From Astropecten irregularis (lineage: Eukaryota > Echinodermata > Asteroidea > Paxillosida > Astropectinidae): a stretch of DNA of 64,000 bases. This document shows positions 30,949 through 42,245 of this stretch, piece after piece (the stretch's first letter is position 1; each line of letters begins with the position of its first letter). The notes under the pieces are model-generated. The model did no database searches, was not told the DNA's origin, and saw only the letters and a program-made list of their open reading frames with translations. The position numbers and the translations under genes were made by a program. The DNA lies in NCBI GenBank assembly GCA_963971285.1, contig OZ020249.1:7316001-7380000 (forward strand), written 5' to 3'.

Positions 30949-32607
30949 GCGAAGATGACGTAGGGTTATAGGTGATCCCATAGTCTGTGTACTAATCCTG
31001 GCAAGATGAAGTAGGAATATAGGAGATCCCATAGTCTGTGTACTAATCCTAGCAAGATGACATAGGGATATAGGAGATCCCATAGTCTGTGTACTAATCC
31101 TGGCAAGATGACGTAGGGATATAGGAGATCCCATAGTCTGTACTAATCCTCGAAAGATGACATAAGGATATAGGAGATCCCATAGTCTGTGTACTAATCC
31201 TGGCAAGATGACGTAGGGATATAGGAGATCCCATAGTCTGTGTACTAATCCTAGCAAGATGACATAGGGATATAGGAGATCCCATAGTCTGTGTACTAAT
31301 CCTGGCAAGATGACGTAGGGATATAGGAGATGCATAGTCTGTGTACTAATCCTAGCAAGATGACATAGGGATATAGGAGATCCCATAGTCTGTGTACTAA
31401 TCCTGGCAAGATGACGTAGGGATATAGGAGATCCCATAGTCTGTACTAATCCTCGAAAGATGACATAGGGATATAGGAGATCCCATAGTCTGTGTACTAA
31501 TCCTGGCAAGATGACGTAGGAATATAGGAGATCCCATAGTCTGTGTACTAATCCTAGCAAGATGACATAGGGATATAGGAGATCCCATAGTCTGTGTACT
31601 AATCCTGGCAAGATGACGTAGGGATATAGGAGATCCCATAGTCTGTACTAATCCTCGAAAGATGACATAGGAATATAGGAGATCCCATAGTCTGTACTAA
31701 TCCTGGCAAGATGACGTAGGGATATAGAAGATCCCATAGTCTGTGTACTAATCCTAGCAAGATGACGTAGGGATATAGGAGATCCCATAGTCTGTGTACT
31801 AATCCTGGCAAGATGACGTAGGGATATAGGAGATCCCATAGTCTGTGTACTAATCCTAGCAAGACGACGTAGGGATATAGGAGATCCCATAGTCTGTGTA
31901 CTAATCCTGGCAAGATGACATAGGGATATAGGAGATCCCATAGTCTATGTACTAATCCTGGCAAGATGACGTAGGGATATAGGAGATCCCATAGTCTGTG
32001 TACTAATCCTGGCAAGATGACATAGGGATATAGGAGATCCCATAGTCTGTGTACTAATCCTGGCAAGATGACGTAGGGATATAGAAGATCCCATAGTCTG
32101 TGTACTAATCCTGGCAAGATGACATAGGGATATAGGAGATCCCATAGTCTATGTACTAATCCTGGCAAGATGACGTAGGGATATAGGAGATCCCATAGTC
32201 TGTACTAATCCTCGAAAGATGACATAGGGATATAGGAGATCCCATAGTCTGTGTACTAATCCTGGCAAGATGACGTAGGGATATAGGAGATCCCATAGTC
32301 TGTGTACTAATCCTAGCAAGATGACATAGGGATATAGGAGATCCCATAGTCTGTGTACTAATCCTGGCAAGATGACGTAGGGATATAGGAGATCCCATAG
32401 TCTGTGTACTAATCCTGGCAAGATGACGTAGGGATATAGGAGATCCCATAGTCTGTGTACTAATCCTGGCAAGATGACGTAGGGATATAGGAGATCCCAT
32501 AGTCTGTGTACTAATCCTAGCAAGATGACGTAGGGATATAGGAGATCCCATAGTCTGTGTACTAATCCTGGCAAGATGACGTAGGGATATAGGAGATCCC
32601 ATAGTCC
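30949..32607. repeat. 51-bp satellite array (about 33 units) with higher-order pattern
   Basis: The unit is gtactaatcctggcaaga plus tgacgtagggatataggaga plus tcccatagtctgt. Three main variants recur: CTGGCAAGATGACGTA, CTAGCAAGATGACATA and a 49-bp CTCGAAAGATGACATA that lacks GT. Near the left they succeed one another with a four-unit rhythm. The 17-residue reading on the minus strand (LWDLLYPYVILPG-like) is a consequence of a stop-free 51-bp unit. Confidence 0.95.
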
Positions 32608-32689
32608 ACCAGGGGCCATCCCTAAGAAACAATCAAATAACCTCATCGAGGCGACTCACTCATTTGATGATCTTGTAGGGGTAAGATAG

Positions 32690-35440
32690 GTCGATCTTGT
32701 ACATGTCACCAGGCTCAATTTGAGCGCTCCTGACTGAAAGAGAACATGGTTAGTCCTACCTTGGTGACATGTAAATCCGGCACCCCCCCATCCATCAACA
32801 TCCAGCCAGTATCATCCGGTCAAGCACAGGTCTGTTGGGCAACATCCGAGGGTCTTGAAACATGTTCACGGCTCAATTTGAGCGCTCATGACTGCAAGAG
32901 AGGGGTTTATAGTACCTTAGTGAACATGTGGTCTTGTACCCTCGGCCTCTACGTCATCTTGGCCTAGCTCCCAAGCTTGTGCTGAAAAGATATAAATTGG
33001 AGAACCAAAATTAGATTTCAATTCAAAAGTAGAAGGCTACAATGAACCAAGTTGGCTAAAATTACGGTACAACAGCAAATTGGAGAATGAAATAAATAAA
33101 ACCTGCCTCACCTATGGCTAAGGAGTGGCCGTCACATCCTCAATCCCTTAGTTCCAGTTTCTCAGCTCACCAACTGCAGCGATGACGACTTGCAACCCAG
33201 TGTTCAGCGACGTCCGAGGGTCTTGAACATGTTCATGACTGCAAGAGAATGGTTAACATACCTTTATAGTGAACATGTGGTCTTGTACCCCCAGCCTCTA
33301 CGTCATCTTGGCCTAGCTCCTGAGCTGGTGCTGAAAAGAGAAGTTAGACAATAGAAATTAGGTTTGAATTCAAAAGGAGAAGACTACAATAAAACCAAGA
33401 TTGATAAAATTACAGGGAATTGGAGACTGAAATGAATAAAACCTGCCTCACCTATGGCTAAGGAGTGGCCGTCAGACATTCTCAATTCCTCAAGTTTCTT
33501 GGCTCATCAACTGCAGCTATGACGACTTGAAGCCAAGTTTCAGCGACGTCCGAGGGTCTTGAACATGTTCACGGCTCAATTTGAGCGCTCATGACTGCAA
33601 GAGAGGGGTTAATCGTACCTTAGTGAACATGTGGTCTTGTACCCTCGGCCTCTACGTCATCATGGCCTAGCTCCCAAGCTTGTGCTGAAAAGATATAAAT
33701 TGAAGGACAAAAATTGGATTTCAATTCAAAGTAATAGGCTACAATGAACCAAGTTTGATAACATTAGAGGGAAATGAGAATGAAATAAATAAAACCTGCC
33801 TCACCTATGGCTAAGGAGTGGCCGTCACATCCTCAATCCCTTAGTTCCAGTTTCTCAGCTCAGTAACTGCAGCGATGACGACTTGCAACCCAGTGTTCAG
33901 CGACGTCCGAGGGTCTTGAAACATGTTCACGGCTCAATTTGAGCGCTCATGACTGCAAGAGAATGGTTAGTCTACCTTGGTGAACATGTGGTCTTGTACC
34001 CTCGGCCTCTACGTCATCACGGCCTAGCTCCCCAGCTTGTGCTGAAAAGAGAAAATTGAGAAAAACAAAATAAGATTTGAATTCAAAAGAAGCTACAATG
34101 ACACCAAGATTGCTAAAATTATAGGGAATTGGAGAATGAAATCAAATAAAACCTGTCTCACCTATGGCTAAGGAGTGGCCGTCACATCCTCAATCCCCGA
34201 GTTCCAGTTTCTCAGCTCAGTAACTGCAGCAATGACGACTTGCAACCCAGTGTTCAGCGACGTCCGAGGGTCTTGAACATGTTCATGACTGCAAGAGAAT
34301 GGTTAACATACCTTTGTGAACATGTGGTCTTGTACCCTCGGCCTCTATACGTCATCTTGGCCTAGCTCCTGAGCTTGTGCTGAAGAGAGAAATTTGAGAA
34401 AAACAAAAAAATAAGATTTGAATACAAAAGGAAGCTACGATGAAACCAAAATTGATAAAATTACAGGGAATTGGAGAATGAAATAAATCAAACCTGCCTC
34501 ACCTATGGCTAAGGAGTGGCCGTCAGACACTCTCAATGCCTCAAGTTTCTTGGCTCAGTAACTGCAGCGATGAGGACTTGCAACCCAGTGTTCAGCGACA
34601 TCTGAGGGTCTTGAACATGTTCATGGCTCAATTTGAGCGCTCATGACTGCAAGAGAATGGTTAGTCTACCTTGGTGAACATGTGGTCTTGTACCCTCGGC
34701 CTCTAAATCATCTTGGCCTAGCTCCTGAGCTTGTGCTGAAAAGAGAAATTTTACAATAGAAATTAGGTTTGAATTCAAAAGGAGAAGGCTACAATAAAAC
34801 CAAGATTGATAAAATTACAGGGAATTGGAGGAAATAAATAAAATCTGCCTCACCTATTTACTAAGGAGTGGCCGTCAGACATTTTCAATGCCTCAAGTTT
34901 CTTGGCTCATCAACTGCAGAGATGATGCTTTGCAGCCCAGTGTTTGGCGACGTCGGAGGGTCTTGAACATGTTCACGGCTCAATTTGAGCGCTCATGACT
35001 GCAAGAGAATGGTTAGTCCTACCTTGGTGAACATGTGGTCTTGTACCCTCGGTCTCTATGTCATCTTGGCCTAGCTCCCAAGCTTTTGCTGAAATGAGAA
35101 ATTGTAGGACAAAAATTAGATTTCAATTCAAAAGTAGAAGGCTACAATGAACCAAGTTTGCTAAAATTTCAACAGCAAATTGGAGAATGAAATAGAAAAT
35201 AAACCTGTCTCACCTATGGCTAAGGAGTGGCTGTCACATCCTCAATCCCTTAGTTCCAGTTTCTCAGCCCACCAACTGCAATTTGTGACGACTTGTAACC
35301 CAGTGTTCAGCGACGTCTGAGGGTCTTGAACATGTTCATGACTGCAAGATAAAGGTTAACATACCTCCGTGAACATGTGGTCTTGACTTTGTGCTTGTAT
35401 CCTCACTGGCCCAGTCTTTATGCATCCTCTGAAGCTTGAG
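32690..35440. repeat. Tandem array of ~352-bp units (about 8 copies) with exon-like modules
   Basis: GAACATGTGGTCTTG recurs at 32922, 33271, 33625, 33982, 34318, 34676, 35029 and 35371 (spacing 336-358). CCTATGGCTAAGGAGTGG-type sequence recurs at 33111, 33451, 33804, 34161, 34502, 34853 (degenerate) and 35213. On the minus strand each unit has module A, 66 bases, between a TTTTCAG acceptor and a GGTATGT or GGTAGAC donor. Most copies keep one open frame (Q-A-x-E-L-G-Q-D-D-V-E-A-E-G-T-R-P-H-V-H). Module B lies between CTCTTGCAG and CCATAGGTGAGG and has stops in all frames. The last copy is divergent. It may be a noncoding RNA, a degenerate exon array, or a satellite that captured an exon. Confidence 0.85.
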
Positions 35441-35649
35441 CTAAAGAAAAAATCATAAATCATAATTCATAAAATCATAATTATTATACATACTAAAGGC
35501 AAAAAATGTGGACAAATTGAAAAAAAAAAATAGCGTCCAGTATCATGATGGACTAATGGTTCACGAATGCCCCAAAAAACTTCCCACTTTCCATGAAATT
35601 TAGCTTGCTAACATCGAAAAGCAATAATATTTGCCACCTCAGTCAAATA
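35441..35649. other. Spacer after the 352-bp array
   Basis: AT-rich; nothing recognised. Confidence 0.5.
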
Positions 35650-35898
35650 TAATTATGACATTATCAGGGTAAGTGTCTTTTACGCCACCCATATTATTTT
35701 CAGAATTTATTTAACTTCTACTCACTGTTCCAAAATGAGATTTTTACATAAAAGCAAATATTCATGGTTCCTGTAAATCCAAAATGAACATATTTCGGCA
35801 GTTTTTCAATTTCTGTGAAAAAAATAACAACAGTTTCCTTACCCCAAATAAATACTGAAAATAATATAGGTGGCGTAATAAACACTTATGCCAAATTA
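35650..35898. mobile_element. Foldback element, first of two adjacent
   Basis: TAAGTGTCTTTTACGCCACC (35670) is mirrored by GGTGGCGTAATAAACACTTA (35869-35888), extended by ATATTATTTTCAG / CTGAAAATAATAT. The interior is AT-rich. Confidence 0.65.
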
Positions 35899-36130
35899 TC
35901 GGTAATTGTGGACAAGTGGTTTCAAAAACTATTGGAGAAATTTCTTTAATCAAAGGCCTATGGTTTTAAGGACTCGGGAACATTTGCTGAAAGTCAAACT
36001 TATCATTTGTGAATTGGGGGCAGTAGAAGCTATACAAAGTTGCTATCCTTTCCTATAACTTTATAGTTTTAGAAATGCTTATAAAAATTCCTTTATCTTT
36101 TTGGAAACCACTTGTCCACAATTACCAATC
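35899..36130. mobile_element. Foldback element, second of two adjacent
   Basis: GGTAATTGTGGACAAGTGGT (35901) is mirrored by ACCACTTGTCCACAATTACC (36107-36126), a perfect 20-bp pair with flanking partial matches. It begins where the previous foldback ends. Confidence 0.65.
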
Positions 36131-36796
36131 TTTCTGGTCGTAAGTTTCTTATTTCCACATAAAGCTGCAGCTCCAGAAATTCCCCTAAATGTCTCCAGTC
36201 TACTCTTTAACACTCAACTGTTATTCTGGCAAGAAAACTAATCAAACTTACCGGTATAAATCCGAGTTTCTTGCCAAGTAACATGCCGAGTTGAGCATCG
36301 ATGTTTCACAGTTGAAGATGGCGCGCAAAATGGACAGCCTGAATTTCCCGCAAATACTACACGTGTACCACGGGTACCAGTGAATAAATACAGTTCCAAG
36401 AACATTGAAGGATTACCAGCGAATCTTTGAATAATTAATGAAATGATAGAATTGTAGCTATTTTTACAAAACGCTTGGTTTTCTTTGATTGGTGGAATTC
36501 ATTTACCTGGCAATTCCATTACGATGATAGGTGTGATAGGGCGGGGCTCGAGATCACCAGCGGCGGAAATAGTGCAGGAAGTTCAGCAAATTATACATTT
36601 CTGAGGCCGTGCACTCGGCGAAAAATTAGTAGGGGCCTAAACTTAGTTTCGTTTGGGTGTTTTCTTTAAACAAAATTGAATCTATAGCAGCAGAAGGGAT
36701 GATTTCCCCTAATTTCTTTCCCCATCTTGGCTTATCCACTCGGGTCACACCCCCGGAATTTTCTCTCAGGTTCCCAACTTGGATCCATCCGTACAC
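36131..36796. other. Unassigned noncoding interval
   Basis: No gene recognised. The 36530-36620 part is GC-richer (gggcggggctcgagatcacc). Confidence 0.45.
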
Positions 36797-37023
36797 CGGC
36801 CTTTTCGAAATGTGGGCTTAGGCTCAGGCTCAGACTCAGGCTCAGGCTCATGCTCATGCTCCAGCTCTGTCATCCATGCTGAAAATATAGATTGTGGTTT
36901 TTCATTGAAGCTGAAGCTGTTCAAACCAGAAAAGGCTACTTCCGAACCGCAGCCAAAAGCCATTATTTTAGAATGGATTCACGAAATGGTGCCGGAGCCA
37001 GAGGCTCCGTTTCGAAAAGGCCC
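36797..37023 (-). mobile_element. Family D element, divergent termini
   Basis: GGCCTTTTCGAAATGTGGGCT and AGGCTCCGTTTCGAAAAGGCC are inverted, a different outer end from the TTTACGAAACGG type. The left arm has ~8 AGGCTC-like hexamers (36816-36862), including CATGCTC variants. Confidence 0.8.
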
Positions 37024-37052
37024 ATATTGGGATAAATGGCGTTTCATTCGCT

Positions 37053-37398
37053 TTTAAAGGTATACTATCATAATTTACTTTGGTAGCTTACCGAAACAGA
37101 AATCTGCACAAATTTACCTATAACTTACCGGGTATAAAGATGGTGTTGGTACAAACATACCGTTAAAACTTTTCAGCTTGAAATGCTGTATTTATCCAGA
37201 AAAGAGTAAAACCAACGACCAAAAAAAAATTTGATCTTCAAGAGATAAAAAATATCGGTGAAAGATTTTTTTTAAAATACCGCGGGCGTTTTTTACTGTT
37301 TTTCTCAAAAAGTGGGCACCGTATGGGACTGGGAATTTCACAGATGATTGTTGATGTATCCTCCTTGATAAATTTGCAACTGAATCTGCATTTCAAGA
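37053..37398. mobile_element. Family B1 element truncated by a G-rich array
   Basis: TTAA at 37053-37056 opens the element. The far end breaks off at 'aactgaatctgcatttcaag' just before the GGGTTT array, so the final 20-25 bp and TTAA are missing. Confidence 0.8.
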
Positions 37399-37838
37399 TT
37401 TGGGGTTTGGGGTTTGGGGTTTGGTAGTTTGGGATTTGGGATTTGGGATTTTGGGTTGGGGTTTGAGGTTGGGGGTTCAGGGGTTGGGATTTGGGATTCG
37501 GGATTTGGGATTTTGGGTTTGGGGTTTGAGGTTGGGGGTTCAGGGGTTGGGATTTGGGATTTTGGGTTGGGGTTTGAGGTTGGGGGTTCAGGGGTTGGGA
37601 TTTGGGATTTGGGATTTGGGGTTGGGGTTTGAGGTTGGGGGTTCAGGGGTTGGGATTTGGGATTTGGGATTTGGGGTTGTGGTTTGAGGTTGGGGGTTCA
37701 GGGGTTGGGATTCGGGATTTGGAATTTGGGGTTGTGGTTTGAGGTTGGGGGTTCAGGGGTTGGGATTTGGGATTCGGGATTTGGGATTTGAGGTTGGGGG
37801 TTCAGGGGTTGGGATTTGGGATTTGGGGTTGGGGTCCG
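37398..37838. repeat. G-rich GGGATTT/GGGGTTT array with higher-order units
   Basis: Seven-base GGGATTT and GGGGTTT words are grouped into seven larger units marked by GAGGTTGGGGGTTCAGGGG at 37465, 37528, 37576, 37631, 37686, 37741 and 37790 (spacing 48-63). The plus strand is G-rich throughout and should form G-quadruplexes. Open frames (GFGIWDLGF-like) are by-products of the repeat. Confidence 0.92.
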
Positions 37839-38445
37839 GGCTTGGCCTTTTCTTTCAAAACTTGTCGACGCGCCTGCATGCATGGCTGATATTTAAACCA
37901 ATATCATGTCTGTTTCCATTATACCCTCATAATGTACACAGTCAAAACTGTTTAGAAATCAAACACCATTTGTTACCATCATTTTGTGCTCGAAACATAA
38001 ACAAAAGCGTCACATTTCTAAACACTTTCAATGTTAAGTGTTAAGCATTTGGGCATGTTTACAAAACGACGGTCGTAAAAATACATTAAGACAAAATGCT
38101 AAAACGGTTTTAATAGAGTACTGTAATGAGAAAAGCAATCGAACAAAGTGTCTTGCCCAAGGAGGATACTTTCAATGTACATTTACCACGGGTACAACGG
38201 CTTGAGTTTTATGCATGAAACTCGTCCACGCGTTTAAATGACGCCTATAGTGCTCTTGAAAATATGACTTGGGGCGTTTTTCTCTAAATTTATCAATCAA
38301 TTGAAATTGAGACGAAGTGTTGGCGACATGTTGTATCAGGTCAAATGATGGAGACTAATGAAGATGGATGCTTAATAGAATGGTGCACAACAGTGTACGT
38401 GGTAAACGTGACATGTACAGCACACCTCTACATCAGAGACTATGT
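37839..38445. other. Unassigned noncoding interval
   Basis: AT-rich; no gene or repeat recognised. Confidence 0.5.
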
Positions 38446-38829
<384 letters not shown>

Positions 38830-39104
38830 ATACAATGGAGAAACGGACTGAAAATAGTAACACTTTTGCACGTGTAGTTCATAATACGTTTGCTGCAAGA
38901 TATGTGATATACAGTATAGTGCATCCCATCCTAGTTCGTGTGTCTTCCTCTGTGTTGCAGGAATCTAAGGAATTTCTATACAGGATCCGGGGGGGGGGGG
39001 CGTTAACAATACAACAAGAGTGTGTTGGAGTAAAAAGGAACATTTGTCTATGTACCGGTACGCTGTCGCAGATCTTGCACTGTCTATTATTATGTCACAC
39101 CTTG
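38830..39104. other. Short unassigned spacer
   Basis: It contains a run of ten G at 38990-39000 and no recognised gene. Confidence 0.5.
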
Positions 39105-39467
39105 TTAAAGGTTGTATCATACTTTTGTAAGAGACCAAAACAGAAATGTTCACAGATTTACGTATAACTTACAGGGTATGAAGATGGTGCTGGTAGAAAC
39201 ATGCTGTTAAAATTGTTCCGCCTGCGGAAATGATGTATTTATCCAAACATTAGTAAAACAACGACCGAAAATCTTTTTGATCTTTTAAAAGATCAAACTG
39301 AGAAAACACTTAAGAAATACTGTGGCCGTTTTTCACTGTTTTCTCAAAAAGTGGGCAACGTATGAGACTGAAATGTTCACAGATGACTGTGACTGTATCT
39401 TCCTTGATATTTTTGCCCACGAATCTGTATTTCTTTGACAAAAACAAAAGTATAATACTACCTTTAA
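39105..39467. mobile_element. Family B1 TTAA element, reverse orientation
   Basis: TTAA at 39105-39108 and 39464-39467. The ends AAAGGTTGTATCATACTTTTG and AAAGTATAATACTACCTTTAA are inverted. Confidence 0.92.
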
Positions 39468-39618
39468 CTTGTGACAAACTTTTTCAAGTTCTTTAATAAA
39501 AGGATACATTTGGATAGTTTGTTATAATTTTACGAGAAACGCCGTTTGTAATGCTATGTTTTAAAAAGTCGTGGAAATTCATTTGAATTATTTCTTATTT
39601 ATTATTACAAAACTGTAT

Positions 39619-39950
39619 TTAAAGGTACAGTACAGGATTGGCAACAAGTACCCAAACAGAAATGTTCACAACTTTACGTAGGCCTATAACGTTCAAGATA
39701 TGAAGATGGTACTGGTAGAAGCATTCCGTTAAAATATTCCATTTGAAATGGAGTATTTATCCACAAATTAGTAAAATAAAGACCGAAAACAGTTTTGATC
39801 TTTCATAAGAAAGATTGAGTCGAGTTTTCACTATTTCTCATGACTCAGAATGTCCGATTGAGCTCAAATCTTCACAGGTTTATTATATTATTCCATGCAC
39901 ATTGGATCAGACAAAGTGTGGGTGATGGTCAGTGACCCGTACCAATCATA
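39619..39950. mobile_element. Family B2 TTAA element
   Basis: TTAA at 39619-39622 starts aaggtacagtacaggattgg. The right end stops at 'gtgacccgtaccaatcataa', short of TTAA. Confidence 0.85.
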
Positions 39951-40658
39951 ATTTGTTACAACAGTTATGTATTTGTAACTTGTTTGATAAAGCGAATCCC
40001 AGCGAAATATCATATTCATAAATTGATCAAATTTTACCCAAATTCACTGTCATGTGTACCTCAGAGGAACGATTACAAAACATCGGCTTTGAATTTGTAC
40101 TGCTGGCCTTATATTTCATAATATGTGCGTGTATTTGGATAACATACGTGTATACATACGGAACTCGTAAAGTTTTTATAATTTGATCTCTGAAAAAAAT
40201 GAAATAAAAATAGGTCGAGCTTGCAGTAGGAATAGACGTGGCATGAAGAAATATAATTATATTTCGAGATTGAGATCATTGAGCTAATGGTATTATTCTA
40301 ATCTTAGGCCTATTCCAAATTTAACCTTAACTAATATTCATTTTTGGTTTATTTTTTACGAAGACCGGGGTCAACTTCCTAATTTGTGTTTTATAAGCAG
40401 AAAAAACTTCCTTGGGAAAAATTTAGGGGATACCAGCCAAAATGTCTATGTGCTGCTTATTGCTTTGTACTTATAATAGGCTAATGTTAGCTGAGCATAA
40501 CATTCACATGGGGATGGGAATGCAACGTGATTTTATTCAGCAAATATTTGGGTGCTTTTGGCTTCATGAAATTTGGTCATTAGGCCCAAGAAACCAGCAT
40601 TGCAGAAACTTTGTAGACCAAAGCCTATTCTTGCTGCGCCGCTCATTCCTATATGATC
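39951..40658. other. Unassigned noncoding interval
   Basis: AT-rich. An 81-codon plus-strand frame at 40442-40687 has no recognisable domain. Confidence 0.45.
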
Positions 40659-40777
40659 AGGGGTCGATTTCACCAAACTCATCGTAACTTACAAATCGTA
40701 GGGCTTATCGTAGGATACGATGGGTTGTCCTTCGTAACTCGAGTTACGATCTCAAAGCATCGTGAATTCGACCCTGG
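40659..40777. mobile_element. Family C element, short copy
   Basis: CAGGGGTCGATTTCACCAAAC at the left and CGTGAATTCGACCCTGG at the right. The ATCGATCG centre of other copies is replaced by ATCTCAAAGCATC. Confidence 0.85.
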
Positions 40778-41191
40778 ATAAATATACACCAACGTGACTG
40801 TTATACGCGGTGTTTCGACCTTTCTGAGCTAAATAAAATAGAACATGTTCTTGCCAATTATTAATATCTTTCTCCTCAAATGCTTGCGTGACAAGAGAAA
40901 TCTAACGTTTCCAATTTTGTTTTCAGATATCTTAGAGTTACCTTCCTGTTCCAATGGTTTATTTTCATCCGTTGTTAAGGCATGCAGGCCTTTAATAGTT
41001 TAATATAAATGGCAATGGACTGGAAATAGAAATAAATTAATTGGCAAAAATACTGCATTGGAACACGAAACAATGAGTTTCTTTCCTTTATATAGGCCTA
41101 TAGTTAGTTTCCGCTGCATGACAGAAAGGAGATTTTTGCTTTCACTTTATATGTATATTTAGACATTTCCTGATCAGTGTTCAATTAATTG
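40778..41191. other. Unassigned noncoding interval
   Basis: AT-rich; nothing recognised. Confidence 0.5.
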
Positions 41192-41640
41192 CATTCATGT
41201 CATTAACATCGGCCATTTTGCTATAAAGTCCACTAATGCAGATTGTTGCTTCGAAAGAGTATTTTAGATTCACGCAGGTCATCCCAATTGAAGCGATTCT
41301 TGCCGATAAAGGTCTATCATTGTGCTTTTAAGAATGATTAGAGAGAAAATATGTTCAGTCATTCAAAGTTCCAGCCAATGGGAGACTTTGGAGAACCGGT
41401 CTTCAAGTCAAAGTCTCACATTGGATTCATGTCATTAACATTGGTCATTTTGCTATAATGTCCACTAATGCAGATTGTTGCTTCGAAAGAGTATTTTTGA
41501 TTCACGCAGGTCATCCCAATTGAAGCGATTCTTGCCAATAAAGGTCCACCGTTGTGATTCAGAATGATTAGAGAGAAGTTATGTTTAGTCATTCAAAGTT
41601 CCAGCCAATGGAAGACTTTGGATCTTCAAGTCAACAGCGC
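41192..41640. repeat. 233-bp direct tandem duplication
   Basis: ATTCATGTCATTAACATYGG starts at 41192 and 41425, and both copies continue in parallel (agattgttgcttcgaaagag, cacgcaggtcatcccaattg, attcaaagttccagccaatg) with ~93% identity by eye. Copy 1 ends in a truncated P element; copy 2 runs into a full one. Confidence 0.85.
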
Positions 41641-41708
41641 ACGCGCACGCAATTGTGAACATGCGCGCGCTGTTGACTTGAAGACCGGTTCTCCAAAGTC
41701 TCCCATTG
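41601..41708. mobile_element. Family P foldback element with CACGCGC-rich centre
   Basis: CCAATGGAAGACTTTGG...ATCTTCAAGTCAACAGCGC is mirrored by GCGCTGTTGACTTGAAGACC...CCAAAGTCTCCCATTG. The centre alternates purine/pyrimidine (gcacgcgcacgcaattgtga). A related copy is at 43508; a remnant lacking the centre is at 41375-41424. Confidence 0.8.
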
Positions 41709-42245
41709 TTTCGTTCAAAAAAGTCAGGTACCCAGCCTGATTTAACTTCCTGGATTTGATAATCTAGTGGGATCTCCCATGTCGCCAGTTTGGCGTTACT
41801 GACGAATTCATTCGTCCTCGAACTTGGACTATTTTATTTAAACCTGTCAGGTATTTTAAAATCCATGAGGGATTTCTGGCGGCGCCAAAGTTCGTTTCGT
41901 TGTTGCTCTATACCCGAACAAGGGGTTTAAATCTGGCCTTATCTGAGCGCCAGGTATATCAAATGACTGGCTCCAACGGAATCATACTTTGATCCTCTGA
42001 AAACACTGACCTCAAGTCTCTAATTAGCTATTTATAGGAAGTGAATCTCGTCTATCTAAATACCGTGTATACATCCAATACGCGATGGTTAAGGTTACAA
42101 GAGTTCAAGGTCATTACTCAATCACTTACAGTAAAATACACATCGCCCTAAAACGACTCCACAAAAAACAATTTGAAATTTCTCTAACCGAGTCAGTTCC
42201 ATAAAGCTAAATCATTGAAGCAGAAGGTTGTCAACCAATACGGAA
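41709..42245. other. Unassigned noncoding interval
   Basis: No gene recognised. Confidence 0.5.

Noticed and set aside
29341..32607. CRISPR array
   Set aside because: The units are contiguous without unique spacers, and the locus is eukaryotic.
30949..32646. Proteins of 158-236 residues with 17-residue repeats
   Set aside because: A 51-bp stop-free unit explains them; 49-bp units shift the frame repeatedly, which a real coding array would not tolerate.
37400..37883. GFGIWDLGF-type repeat proteins
   Set aside because: They come from the G-rich heptamer array, open in several frames on both strands.
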